From: Streptosporangiaceae bacterium
GTDB lineage: Bacteria > Actinomycetota > Actinomycetes > Streptosporangiales > Streptosporangiaceae
Length of the DNA: 49,224 nt
Direction: 5' to 3'
Assembly: GCA_025964715.1 (NCBI GenBank)
Contig: JAOPYH010000295.1
Span: 1 to 49,224, forward strand
The position numbers and the translations under genes are program-made. Below, piece by piece: positions 8,356 to 16,507 of the stretch. The notes beneath the pieces were generated by a model that was not told the DNA's origin, ran no database searches, and worked only from the letters and a program-made list of their open reading frames with translations. The stretch's first letter is position 1. Each line of letters starts with the position of its first letter.

Positions 8356-9315
8356 ATGATCGAGGTCGAAAACATGACCAAGTCCTTCGTCCTGCGGAAA
8401 CGGCGCGGTGGGCTGCGGCGGGTCCGCACGGTCGTACGGGCGGTCGACGACATCTCCTTCACCATCCGGCCGGGCGAGTTCGTCGGCTACCTGGGGCCCA
8501 ACGGCGCGGGCAAATCCACGACGATCAAGATGCTCACCGGCATCCTCAACCCCTCGTCGGGGTCGGTGCGGGTCGCGGGGCTGGACCCGTCGCGGCAGCG
8601 CACGACCCTGGCCCGCGAGCTGGGCGTGGTGTTCGGCCAGCGCACGACCCTGTGGTGGGATCTGCCGCTGCGCGACAGCCTGACGCTGATCCGCCATCTC
8701 TATCGGATCGCTCCCGCCGATCATCGGGTGCGGCTCGCCGAGCTGACCGAGCTCCTGGAGCTCGGCCCCTTCCTGGACACGCCGGTCCGGCAGCTCAGCC
8801 TGGGCCAGCGCATGCGGGGCGACCTGACCGCGGCGCTGCTCCACGATCCGCCGATTCTGGTCCTCGACGAGCCCACGATCGGGCTGGACGTGGTGAGCAA
8901 GGCGACCGTACGCGGGTTCCTGGAGCGTCTCAACGCCGAGCGGGGGACGACGATCCTCCTGACGACCCATGACCTCGGGGACATCGAACGACTGTGCCGC
9001 CGCATCCTGGTCATCGACCACGGCCGGCTCGCCTACGACGGCGATCTCGCCCGCCTGCGCGCCACTGTCGAGGCCGACCGCGTGCTCGTCGTGGACCTCA
9101 CCGTGCCGGGTCCCGACGTCGACCTGCCCGGCATACGCGTCGTACGCCGGGAGGGTCCGCGGCAGTGGCTGGCCATCCCCCCGGGCGTGAATCCCGCGGG
9201 CGTGGTGGCGGCTCTGGCCGACCGGCACGAGGTCGCCGACATCATGCTCCGCGAGGCCGGGATCGAGGACATCATCACCCGGCTCTACCGCTCCGGCCTG
9301 CCGGCGTCCAGGTGA
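8356..9315 (+). CDS. ABC transporter ATP-binding protein
   Basis: ATPase of 319 residues powering the two upstream permeases. Walker A is GPNGAGKST, the signature is LSLGQRMRGDL, Walker B is ILVLDEPTIGLD and the H-loop is TTHD. The Q-loop region, VFGQRTTLWWDLPLRDSL, is characteristic of ATPases paired with PF06182-type permeases. The C-terminal 80 residues form the small extra domain seen in export ATPases. The ATG has GGGAGG 6 bases upstream. The stop overlaps the GTG of the next gene (GTGA), so a polytopic membrane protein is translationally coupled to this exporter. Its position as third gene of a transporter operon is clear; the cargo is not. Confidence 0.92.
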   Translation: MIEVENMTKSFVLRKRRGGLRRVRTVVRAVDDISFTIRPGEFVGYLGPNGAGKSTTIKMLTGILNPSSGSVRVAGLDPSRQRTTLARELGVVFGQRTTLWWDLPLRDSLTLIRHLYRIAPADHRVRLAELTELLELGPFLDTPVRQLSLGQRMRGDLTAALLHDPPILVLDEPTIGLDVVSKATVRGFLERLNAERGTTILLTTHDLGDIERLCRRILVIDHGRLAYDGDLARLRATVEADRVLVVDLTVPGPDVDLPGIRVVRREGPRQWLAIPPGVNPAGVVAALADRHEVADIMLREAGIEDIITRLYRSGLPASR

Positions 9316-11108
9316 GAGCGCCGGAGAGCACGACGGGAACGGAACACGCCTCCGGCCGGCCGGAGGCCACACGCACGGCCCTGCTGACCCGCGCCGTGGA
9401 CCTGGTGACCGATGTCGCGGTCCTGCTCTTCGCCGCGTGGACGCTGATCTACCACGTCGGGTTGCTGCTCCGGCCGCCCACCATCGCGCTGCTCTGCGCG
9501 TGGGCCGGGGCCGCGGCGCTCATCGTGGCCCTCTACGTCCGGCACCGGTCCGGCGTCCGAAGGGATCCGGCGGATGGCGGGGCACCGCCGCCGGCGGACG
9601 GCGGCTCCCTCCTGGCACTGGCCACGGGCGGGGGCTTCGCGCTCGCCTCACTGTTCATCGTCAACCCCGACGCCGACGACGCCTACTTCGTCTCCCGCTC
9701 GGTCTGGACCGCCGAGCACGGGCGCATCCCGTTCCGCGACGTGATGATGACCCAGGGCGCCACCCCGCCGACCGCGGGCGAGCCGCCGGTCTCCTCGATC
9801 GAAGTGCTCGTCGGCGCACTCGCACGGCTGTGCGGGGTGCCGGCGGCGTCCGTGCTCTGGTATGTCTATCTGCCCGTCGTGACCTTTCTCGCCGTCTGGG
9901 CCATCTGGCGGCTCATCCGGCTGTGGACCTCCCGGCGCGCGGCGGCGTGCTTCCTCACCGCCGTCGTCTATCTGCTGTGGACGGGCGCGAGCGGTGCCTC
10001 GCTGGGCTCGTTCCACCTGTTGCGGATGTGGCAGGGCAAGGCGACGTTCGTCTCCCTGATCGTCCCGCTGCTGTACGTATACCTGACGCGGTGGGCCGAG
10101 GAACGGTCGCGTGCCGCCCTCGGCCTGGCCGCGGCCGCGGGGGTCGCGGCGGCCGGGCTCACGTCCACGGCGGCCTTCGTTGTGCCCCTCATCACCTTCG
10201 CCGCCGTCGCCCCCCTCGCGGTGGCCGGCCGGCTGCGCACCGCCCTCGCGGCGACCGTGGCCATGGCCTACCCGCTGGCCGCCGGGCTCGCGGTCAAGGT
10301 GCTGTCGGGCAACGTTGAGGTCAGTGGGCGGTTCCACACCGGCATGGAGTCCTACTCGATGGTCCTGCTCAGTGGTGTGCTCGGTGTGCTGTGCGCTTGC
10401 GCGCTGTGGATCTCTGCGTGGCCGGCCCGGCGGGGCGTACCGACGCAGCTCGTGCTCGGCATCGCGGGACTCACCACCCTGCTGCTCGTGCCCGGAGTGC
10501 TCGAGCTGATCCGCGACGCCGTGGGAGCCGGCCCGGTGCTGTGGCGCGCCATGTGGATCGTCCCGGCACCGGTGCTCATCGGCCTGCTGGCCGCGGTGCC
10601 CGTCCCGCGGCGTTTGTCCTGGGCCGGGCCCGCACCGGCCCTGGCGATCTGCGCCGTCGCCGTGCTCGGGGGCACGGCGGTGTGGTCGGCGGCCAACGGA
10701 TCGCAGGTGGGCCACCGCCCGCGATGGAAGGCCGACCCGGGACGCCTGTCCACGGCCCGGAAGGTCGTCGCGGCCAACCGGGGCGGGGGGCTCGTGCTCA
10801 TGCCGCCGTCCTTCATGCGGAACGTGCCGCTGTTCACGTCCCGGAGCAACACGGTGAATCCCAACGACCACTACCTCCGGATGCTCCCCGTGGCCCGCGT
10901 TTTCGTCGACGACCGCCTCGTGCTGAGCAGGCTGGCGACCCCGTCCGGCTCCATGCCGGCGGTCCCGCGAGTGCGGGAGGCGCTCCGGCGCGCGGGCGTC
11001 ACCATCGCCTGTGTACGACCCTCCAACGCCCACGGAGTCGATCTGCTCCGCCGGGCCGGCTACCGCGAGCCGGCGCAGGTAGGGCAGCTCATCTGCCTGT
11101 TTCCGTGA
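9312..11108 (+). CDS. Large polytopic membrane protein, function unknown (resembles DUF6077-type)
   Basis: A protein of 598 residues with a short soluble N-terminus, about 11-13 hydrophobic helices (about 35-480) and a soluble C-terminal part of about 120 residues. The extracytoplasmic loop after the second helix pair contains VNPDADDAYFVSRSVWTAEHG and later FRDVMMTQGA; acidic residues placed like this occur in GT-C glycosyltransferases and in the actinobacterial DUF6077 family, which it resembles from memory. The GTG start at 9312 overlaps the ATPase stop by 4 bases, so it is made together with the ABC exporter and may act on or receive its cargo (inference). Glycosyl transfer or lipid-linked sugar handling is one possibility, but no catalytic motif proves it. 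Confidence 0.6.
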   Translation: MRAPESTTGTEHASGRPEATRTALLTRAVDLVTDVAVLLFAAWTLIYHVGLLLRPPTIALLCAWAGAAALIVALYVRHRSGVRRDPADGGAPPPADGGSLLALATGGGFALASLFIVNPDADDAYFVSRSVWTAEHGRIPFRDVMMTQGATPPTAGEPPVSSIEVLVGALARLCGVPAASVLWYVYLPVVTFLAVWAIWRLIRLWTSRRAAACFLTAVVYLLWTGASGASLGSFHLLRMWQGKATFVSLIVPLLYVYLTRWAEERSRAALGLAAAAGVAAAGLTSTAAFVVPLITFAAVAPLAVAGRLRTALAATVAMAYPLAAGLAVKVLSGNVEVSGRFHTGMESYSMVLLSGVLGVLCACALWISAWPARRGVPTQLVLGIAGLTTLLLVPGVLELIRDAVGAGPVLWRAMWIVPAPVLIGLLAAVPVPRRLSWAGPAPALAICAVAVLGGTAVWSAANGSQVGHRPRWKADPGRLSTARKVVAANRGGGLVLMPPSFMRNVPLFTSRSNTVNPNDHYLRMLPVARVFVDDRLVLSRLATPSGSMPAVPRVREALRRAGVTIACVRPSNAHGVDLLRRAGYREPAQVGQLICLFP

Positions 11109-11233
11109 GGCACCGGCCACGCGTCCGGGGCCATGACCGCTAGTGGTCGATCATCAGGGCACCGGCGAGGCGCGGGTTACGATGTGGCCCCGCCAGAGTC
11201 CCCCGATAAGCGGGTCCACGGAGAAGATCCGAT

Positions 11234-13309
11234 ATGCCTGAGGAAGAGCCGGTGCGTGGCAGCAGGCGGGTCGGAGCCATCGTCCAGGCCTGGGCCCCTG
11301 TCGTCGGCTCGCTCCTGGCCTCGGCCGTGGCCGGGGTCCTGGTCGAGAAGCTGTACGGCGCGGTGGGAGCGCCCAATCTGCTGAGGGTGCTCGGCTGGGC
11401 CGTGGTAGCGGCTTTCGTGGTGTTCGTCCTCACCCGGGCACCAGTGCGGCAGGCGTTCGGGACCCTTCGTGCGAGGTGGGAGACTCCGGTCGAGTTCACG
11501 CTCCTCGTCGGCATCTTCGCCGTGGGCGTCCTCGCCGCGCGCCTGCTCGTACCTCTCGGTACGGAGGCGTGGCGCCGGGTGGCCTACGAACCCTGCGCCG
11601 GCCGCATCGAGCTGCGGGTCATGACGGCGCCGGAGACCCGCGCGGCATTCCAGCGACTGGGCGCACAGTTCTCCGACGCGCAGGCCCGGTCGCAGCACTG
11701 CCGGCCGGTGCGCGTGAACGTCTCCGCCGCCTCGTCGCTGTCCGATCTGGAGAGCGCGTTCCAAAGCGATTGGGCGGGTCTGGCCTTCGACAAGGGATCC
11801 GCGGGGTCGGGGTCAACCGTACTCGGCCCACAGCCGGACATCTGGATTCCGCCCTCAACGGCCACGGTTGAGTACCTCCGCAGCAAGGGGATCCGTAATC
11901 TCGCTTCGGCCGGGTCGCTCGCCACCTCGCCACTCGTCATCGCCGTCTCCGACGCCCAGCTCTCCGCCAGGATCGGCGCCCAGACGGGCCAGAGCCTGGC
12001 GGAGATCGTGACGGCGGTGGCGCGCGCGCCGCAGCTGCCGCTCGCCCGCCCGAATCCGGAGACCTCCGAGGTCGGGCTCCTCAGCACGATGGAGCTGTAC
12101 GGCCGCGACCCGCACCCCAGTGCCGAACAGCGCCGCACGGACGAGAAACTGATGGCCCAGGCGATACTGCCGACCGGCAACTCCGTCGACCTGCTGTGCG
12201 CCCTGCGCACGGCCAAGCAGACCACACCGGACGTCGCCGCGCTGGTCCCCGAACACGTGCTGTACGACTACAACGCCGGCAGGTCACTGGGAGACGGCTG
12301 CCCCACGCAACAGCCGGCACTGAAGCTCTACGCGGTCTACCCGCAGGACGTCGACGCGTTCGACTACCCGTTCGTGCGGGTGTCCTGGCCGGGGCAGGGC
12401 GGCTGGGCGCGTGACCGGATGGTGGGCGAATTCCGGGATTGGCTGTCGCCCAGACGATTGCGCGCCGAGGGGCTACGGGACACCAGCGGCGCCGCCGGCC
12501 CGCTGGCGGGTGCCGAACCGACCCCGCTGGCCGCCCGCCGGGAGTTCGTGGCGCAGTGGCGGGCTCCGCGGAAACCCCCCTCGGGATCCGAGCTCGCGAC
12601 GGCTCTGAAGCAGTTCCGGCAGGCCCGCACCGCCGTTTCGGTGCTCTTTGTCGTGGACGTGTCCGGGTCGATGGGCGAGGCGATCTCGATCCAGGGGTCA
12701 CGGCTCGACCGGGCCAGGACGCTCCTGCGCACGGCGCTCAAGCTGCTCGGCTCCGAGGAGTCCGGCGACTACGCGGCCCTGGTGACCTTTCCCGCCGCCG
12801 GCGACCCCGTGCCCACCGGGGACCCACCGGTTCCGCGTCCCGCCAAGGGCAGCGCGCTCAGCGAGCTGACCGCTCGCGTCGACCGCCTGATCGCCGCCGA
12901 GGGCTCGAGTTCGCCGTTGTACCAGACAGTGGGACAGGCGGTCGATCGGCTCTCCGGCCCACCCGGCTCCCCGCTGACCTCAGCGGTGGTGGTGCTGACC
13001 GACGGCGGTGACAGCGTCCGGCAGGGGACCGACGCGGCCGCGCCGGCGAAGAGCCCGGAGCCGAAGTTCTCGGCGCAGTGGCGCGACGACCTCATCGCCA
13101 AGCTCACGAAGGGCGGCGGTGACCCAGTGCGTCCGCATGTGCTGTTCCTGACGATCGGTGCACCGGGCTGGTGCGAGGGGACGGATGCGAGGCTGCTGAA
13201 GAGGACGCCGGCCGGGGCGGCACGAGCGCCGGTGTCCTGCCAGGACGCGACAACCCTCGACCGCGAACAGCTGCTGACGCAGGTCATCGGCGAGCTGCGG
13301 AAAGGATGA
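11234..13309 (+). CDS. Membrane-anchored substrate-binding and VWA domain protein
   Basis: This protein has 691 residues. Three N-terminal hydrophobic segments (about 15-40, 50-68, 88-108) precede an extracytoplasmic part. Residues about 125-430 resemble periplasmic binding proteins of the extracellular-binding type (ELRVMTAPETRAAFQRLGAQF...PDIWIPPS). Residues about 468-690 form a von Willebrand A domain with a complete MIDAS motif, DVSGSM at 475-480, and TDGGD later. Cysteines 126 and about 155 could form a disulphide. The ATG has GGAGAAG upstream. The next gene overlaps by 4 bases and encodes another binding protein. No permease or ATPase for uptake follows, so a sensing or adhesion role outside the membrane is more likely than transport (inference). 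Confidence 0.75.
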   Translation: MPEEEPVRGSRRVGAIVQAWAPVVGSLLASAVAGVLVEKLYGAVGAPNLLRVLGWAVVAAFVVFVLTRAPVRQAFGTLRARWETPVEFTLLVGIFAVGVLAARLLVPLGTEAWRRVAYEPCAGRIELRVMTAPETRAAFQRLGAQFSDAQARSQHCRPVRVNVSAASSLSDLESAFQSDWAGLAFDKGSAGSGSTVLGPQPDIWIPPSTATVEYLRSKGIRNLASAGSLATSPLVIAVSDAQLSARIGAQTGQSLAEIVTAVARAPQLPLARPNPETSEVGLLSTMELYGRDPHPSAEQRRTDEKLMAQAILPTGNSVDLLCALRTAKQTTPDVAALVPEHVLYDYNAGRSLGDGCPTQQPALKLYAVYPQDVDAFDYPFVRVSWPGQGGWARDRMVGEFRDWLSPRRLRAEGLRDTSGAAGPLAGAEPTPLAARREFVAQWRAPRKPPSGSELATALKQFRQARTAVSVLFVVDVSGSMGEAISIQGSRLDRARTLLRTALKLLGSEESGDYAALVTFPAAGDPVPTGDPPVPRPAKGSALSELTARVDRLIAAEGSSSPLYQTVGQAVDRLSGPPGSPLTSAVVVLTDGGDSVRQGTDAAAPAKSPEPKFSAQWRDDLIAKLTKGGGDPVRPHVLFLTIGAPGWCEGTDARLLKRTPAGAARAPVSCQDATTLDREQLLTQVIGELRKG

Positions 13310-14787
13310 GGGCCGTGCCGGGACGGACCGGTGGGCGGCCGGGACACCTGCAGCGGTTGAGGCGACGGTGGTGGGTGGGCTTCGCGCTCGGCGCGCTCGC
13401 GGGCGCGGTGTGGGCGGCGGCACCGGAGCTGGCGGGCTCGAAGGACTGCGGCGCCTCCGACCGGATCGTCGTCGCGACCGGTGCGGACGTGAGCCTCAAT
13501 CACCAGCGACAGGTGCTGATCGACGTGTGGAACAAAAACCTCCGCGGTGGTGACCCTGAGGCCAGGCAGGAAGAGCTGCCCGGGGTGGCGGACCAGCAAC
13601 GGAGCCAGATGCTCGCCGCCGTGCAGTCCGGCAGCTGCCGTTACGACGTCCTCAACCTCGACCTGCCATGGATCGAGGAGTTCTATCGGGCCGGTTATCT
13701 CCAGCCGCTGAACCCGCATGGCAGCAGCGAGTTCGCGAAGGAGGACTTTCTCGTCCCGTCCTGGGAGGCGGGTGTGCGCAAGGGCCAGCTTTACGCGATC
13801 CCGCTCAACAGCGATGTGGGACTGCTCTACTACCGTGCGGACATCCTGCGCGACCTCGGGGTGCCCCCTCCGCAGACATGGGCCGACGTGGACGAGATCG
13901 GCCGCCGTCTCCACGAAGCGGGACCGTCCGCGCACGGGGTGAAGGCGGTGTACGCGGGGCAGTTCGCGCCCTACGACGGCCTCACGGTCAACCTCCTGGA
14001 GCTCTTCTGGGCGGCGGGCGGAGATCTCGTGAGGCCGGGGGACGGCGGCGTGGTGGACTCGGCGCAGAGCAAGGCGGCGCTGACAGAGCTGATCTACCGG
14101 ATGCGGACCGACTCCCCCATCGTCTGGCCTGAGTCGGTCAGCAGCCATGAGGCCGAGACCATCCAGGCCTTCGCCGACGGCAAGATCGTCCTCATGCGCA
14201 ACTGGCCCTACGCCTTCCGCGCCCTGGCGGCGAGTCCCGACCTCAACTCCGGCGGCAGGCTGAAGTTCGGGGTGACCCACCTGCTCGGTCTCCCCGGCAG
14301 GCCCGGCCCCAGTGTGCTCGGGGGCCAGAGTCTCGCGGTGCCGGTCAACGCCCAGCATGCCGCGGCAGCGCGCCGGCTGATCAGACATTTGACCAGTACG
14401 GCCAGTCAGCGCTTGCTGTTCAGTTGCGGAGGCTTCTCCCCGGTCCGGGCGTCGGCCTTCGCGGCGCAGTCCTGCTCGGACGAGCAGCAGGACACCCCCA
14501 TCGGCCCCACGCGCCGGACCGGCGGCACAGAGCAGACGAGCGCCCGCGAGGCGGAGCAGCTGAAGGCGCTCGCGACCACGTTGCGGCAGGCGTTCGGGAA
14601 TGTGCGGCCACGTCCGGTGACCCCTTACTACAGCGACTTCACCGCGACCCTGCAGAGTCGCGTCCATCCGCTGCTCCAGAACCCCTCGGTGGCACCGGGC
14701 GACCAGGATTACCACGCTCTCCTGACAGCGGTCTGCGGTTCTCTGTCCGGCGCGGGGGCGTCGCCGCGGCCACCAGGCTGCCCTTAG
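13306..14787 (+). CDS. Membrane-anchored extracellular solute-binding protein
   Basis: A family-1 type (sugar-binding-like) solute-binding protein of 493 residues. The N-terminus is RLRRRWWVGFALGALAGAVWAAAP, a signal anchor without a lipobox. The binding fold follows: DVLNLDLPWIEEFYRAGYLQPL (about 108-130), YAIPLNSDVGLLYYRADIL (about 164-182), AFADGKIVLMRNWPYAF (about 287-303) and VPVNAQHAAAARRLIRHLTS. An extra C-terminal stretch of about 100 residues goes beyond the usual fold. ATG 13306 overlaps the stop of the VWA gene (ATGA), so the two are coupled and probably act as partners. No transporter permeases are adjacent; the upstream ABC genes are of the export type. The ligand is unknown. Confidence 0.78.
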   Translation: MRAVPGRTGGRPGHLQRLRRRWWVGFALGALAGAVWAAAPELAGSKDCGASDRIVVATGADVSLNHQRQVLIDVWNKNLRGGDPEARQEELPGVADQQRSQMLAAVQSGSCRYDVLNLDLPWIEEFYRAGYLQPLNPHGSSEFAKEDFLVPSWEAGVRKGQLYAIPLNSDVGLLYYRADILRDLGVPPPQTWADVDEIGRRLHEAGPSAHGVKAVYAGQFAPYDGLTVNLLELFWAAGGDLVRPGDGGVVDSAQSKAALTELIYRMRTDSPIVWPESVSSHEAETIQAFADGKIVLMRNWPYAFRALAASPDLNSGGRLKFGVTHLLGLPGRPGPSVLGGQSLAVPVNAQHAAAARRLIRHLTSTASQRLLFSCGGFSPVRASAFAAQSCSDEQQDTPIGPTRRTGGTEQTSAREAEQLKALATTLRQAFGNVRPRPVTPYYSDFTATLQSRVHPLLQNPSVAPGDQDYHALLTAVCGSLSGAGASPRPPGCP

Positions 14788-14852
14788 CCCCGGGCCGTCC
14801 TGCGCCAGTTGTTTTGGCTCCTCCCCTCTGGGCATCGCCGAGTGGAACCTAA

Positions 14853-15163
14853 CGACTCACGTCCGTCGAGGAACACGGGAGCCCGGCCAAGGCCGAACGC
14901 GAGCTGCGCGACCGCCAGCGACGACATGAAGAACTCGCGGTGAACGGGGCTATCCGACCAGGGATTTCGACGATCGGATCGCCACTCTGTCGGTGGAACA
15001 CGGCCGCACACTCGATCACTACCGGCGGGCCCACGACCTCAGCACGAGGGCCGCCGGCCGCGAGGCCTCGACCGAGGATCTCCGGCAGGCGACGGTTCAC
15101 TACCGGGCCCTGTTCGACGATCTTCTGATGCCGCCGGCCGAGGAGCGCAGCCCGCGGGCCTGA
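14853..15163 (+). pseudogene. Decayed paralogue of the small membrane protein encoded just downstream
   Basis: In one frame from 14859 the sequence reads VEEHGSPAKAERELRDRQRR; after a frame change near 14943-14948 it reads RDFDDRIATLSVEHGR, YRRAHDLST, EASTEDLRQATVHYRALFDDLL and stops at 15161-15163. Both halves align with the intact gene at 15383-15964 (VERHGSRAKAEREL; FEERIAAIRVEHG; EASAEDLRWGMADYRAMFEELL). The membrane segment and about 44 residues of the middle are missing, a stop lies directly upstream in frame, and the frames differ, so it is a pseudogene of a tandem duplicate. From 15164 to 15382 no gene is visible; only a small TCCCGT/ACGGGA inverted repeat lies at 15325-15341. Confidence 0.75.
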
Positions 15164-15382
15164 CAGGCGGCCCGCCTCGAATTCGATCTGATCGAGACAC
15201 CACCGCGACACCACCGCCGGTGGCGGGCCGGCGCGTGCCTTTCGCATCAGGTGAACCACCCGAACGGCCGCGCGCCGAGGTGGCCTCCAGGAGGCCGCGC
15301 AGTTCATATCTCCAGCCCGTTTTGTCCCGTTTTTTACGGGAATCGCGGTGAGAGGAGCAGAACAAATGGTCCGGGGGCGGGC

Positions 15383-15964
15383 ATGTCGACGATCTCTCAG
15401 TTCGTCGTCGCGATCGTGGTCGGCGGGGTGGCCGGCATCGTGCTCGGGCTACTGGCATGGCGGCGGTTGCGCACGCAGCAGTTGCGCGCCGAGTTCGGAG
15501 CGGAATACGACCGAGCCGTCGAGCGGCACGGGAGCCGGGCCAAGGCGGAGCGCGAACTTCTCACCCGCCGGCGGCGCCGCCGCCGCGAGCTGGGGGTCCG
15601 CACCCTCAGCCCAGAGGTCCGTGACCGCTACCGCGGCGACTGGGTGCGCATTCAGGACGGCTTCGCCCGCGACCCGGCGCGGGCCGTAGGCCAGGCGGAC
15701 GACCTCGTCACGACGGTACTGGGAGATCACGGCTACCCGGCGGGGGATTTCGAGGAGCGGATCGCCGCCATCCGGGTCGAACACGGGACGATCCTGGACG
15801 CCTACCGGCGTGCGCACAAGATCACGACCCTTGCCCGGCACCAGGAGGCCTCGGCCGAGGATCTGCGATGGGGCATGGCCGACTACCGAGCCATGTTCGA
15901 GGAGCTCCTCCCTGCGGCGACGGCCCCGGCACGGAACCGGCCGGCCCCTCCAAGGCCCCCTTGA
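15383..15964 (+). CDS. Membrane-anchored hypothetical protein of a widespread actinobacterial family
   Basis: A protein of 193 residues. One N-terminal transmembrane helix (ISQFVVAIVVGGVAGIVLGL, about 4-24) is followed by a highly charged, probably helical cytoplasmic region (RAKAERELLTRRRRRRREL) and two conserved blocks: DRYRGDWVRIQDGFARDPA (about 74-92) and DFEERIAAIRVEHG...EDLRWGMADYRAMFEELL. I recognise this as a common uncharacterised family in Streptomyces and relatives, usually followed by a smaller soluble relative, as here. The function is unknown. ATG 15383 was chosen because it starts directly before the membrane helix; upstream sequence is non-coding in style. A broken copy precedes it, so the locus has undergone tandem duplication. 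Confidence 0.7.
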   Translation: MSTISQFVVAIVVGGVAGIVLGLLAWRRLRTQQLRAEFGAEYDRAVERHGSRAKAERELLTRRRRRRRELGVRTLSPEVRDRYRGDWVRIQDGFARDPARAVGQADDLVTTVLGDHGYPAGDFEERIAAIRVEHGTILDAYRRAHKITTLARHQEASAEDLRWGMADYRAMFEELLPAATAPARNRPAPPRPP

Positions 15965-15999
15965 TCATGCTCGAACACGAAACCTGAGGAGTGATGACC

Positions 16000-16431
16000 A
16001 TGACCACGCCAACCGGATCCACCGCCGGTGATCGGCCGACCGGAGCCGGGGCAGCAACCGGGGCGGAAGCAGGTGGCACCGCGGCCGCCGGGGACCGGGC
16101 GGGAACAGCCGAGGCGGCCGGGCCCGGAGCACCGATCGCGGCGACCGGCGCCGACCTCGGCGGACAGCTCATGGACCGTGCCGACACCGACCGTTTCGAC
16201 GAGCGGTGGCGCGGCGTCGAGGACCGTTTCGCCGTCGACCCCGTGGAGGCTCTGCGGCTGGCCGACGCGCTGGCGGGAGATCTGCTGGAAACGCTGACCC
16301 GTGTGGCCGGCACGCGTAGGGACGCGCTCGCGGACCTCTGGCGGACGGGTGACGAGGAGACCGGCGACGACGACGCGCAGCGGGCCGCCCTGCACGCCTA
16401 CCGGCGCCTGGTCGTCGGGATCATCACCTGA
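16000..16431 (+). CDS. Hypothetical protein, soluble partner of the preceding gene
   Basis: A protein of 143 residues. The first 50 are Gly/Ala/Thr-rich and probably disordered. The rest is helical: RFDERWRGVEDRFAVDPVEA, RLADALAGDLLETLT, AALHAYRRLVVGI. The block W-x-x-(I/V)-(Q/E)-D-x-F-A-x-DP also occurs in the preceding protein (WVRIQDGFARDPA), suggesting common ancestry and perhaps mixed dimers. Of the three clustered starts (15991, 15994, 16000) the last is best spaced from GAGGAG at 15986-15991. The 35-base gap indicates one transcript with the upstream gene. In Streptomyces a similar pair is conserved but its role is unknown to me. Confidence 0.65.
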   Translation: MTTPTGSTAGDRPTGAGAATGAEAGGTAAAGDRAGTAEAAGPGAPIAATGADLGGQLMDRADTDRFDERWRGVEDRFAVDPVEALRLADALAGDLLETLTRVAGTRRDALADLWRTGDEETGDDDAQRAALHAYRRLVVGIIT

Positions 16432-16441
16432 CCGGCCGAGG

Positions 16442-16484
16442 AGACACCCGGGCGGGAGGCTGTCGAGCGCCCGCGCGGGTGTCT
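16442..16484. terminator. Bidirectional hairpin between convergent genes
   Basis: AGACACCCG (16442-16450) pairs with CGGGTGTCT (16476-16484); GC-rich inner bases can extend the stem. It lies in the 76-base gap between the plus-strand small gene and the minus-strand hydrolase, suited to end both transcripts. Confidence 0.6.
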
Positions 16485-16507
16485 TCGCCCGTGGCCGGGG
16501 ACCCAGG

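Noticed and set aside
8994-9311. N-terminal extension of the polytopic protein into the ATPase gene
   Set aside because: The extra residues are the ATPase gene read in another frame; GTG 9312 overlapping the ATPase stop is the natural coupled start.
13306-14787. Sugar ABC importer made of the solute-binding protein and the upstream ABC genes
   Set aside because: The upstream permeases and ATPase are of the ABC-2 export type, are separated by other genes, and the binding protein has a signal anchor and is coupled to a VWA protein instead.
15164-15382. Possible small gene between the decayed copy and the intact membrane protein gene
   Set aside because: No frame with a credible start and codon pattern; only a small TCCCGT/ACGGGA repeat is present.
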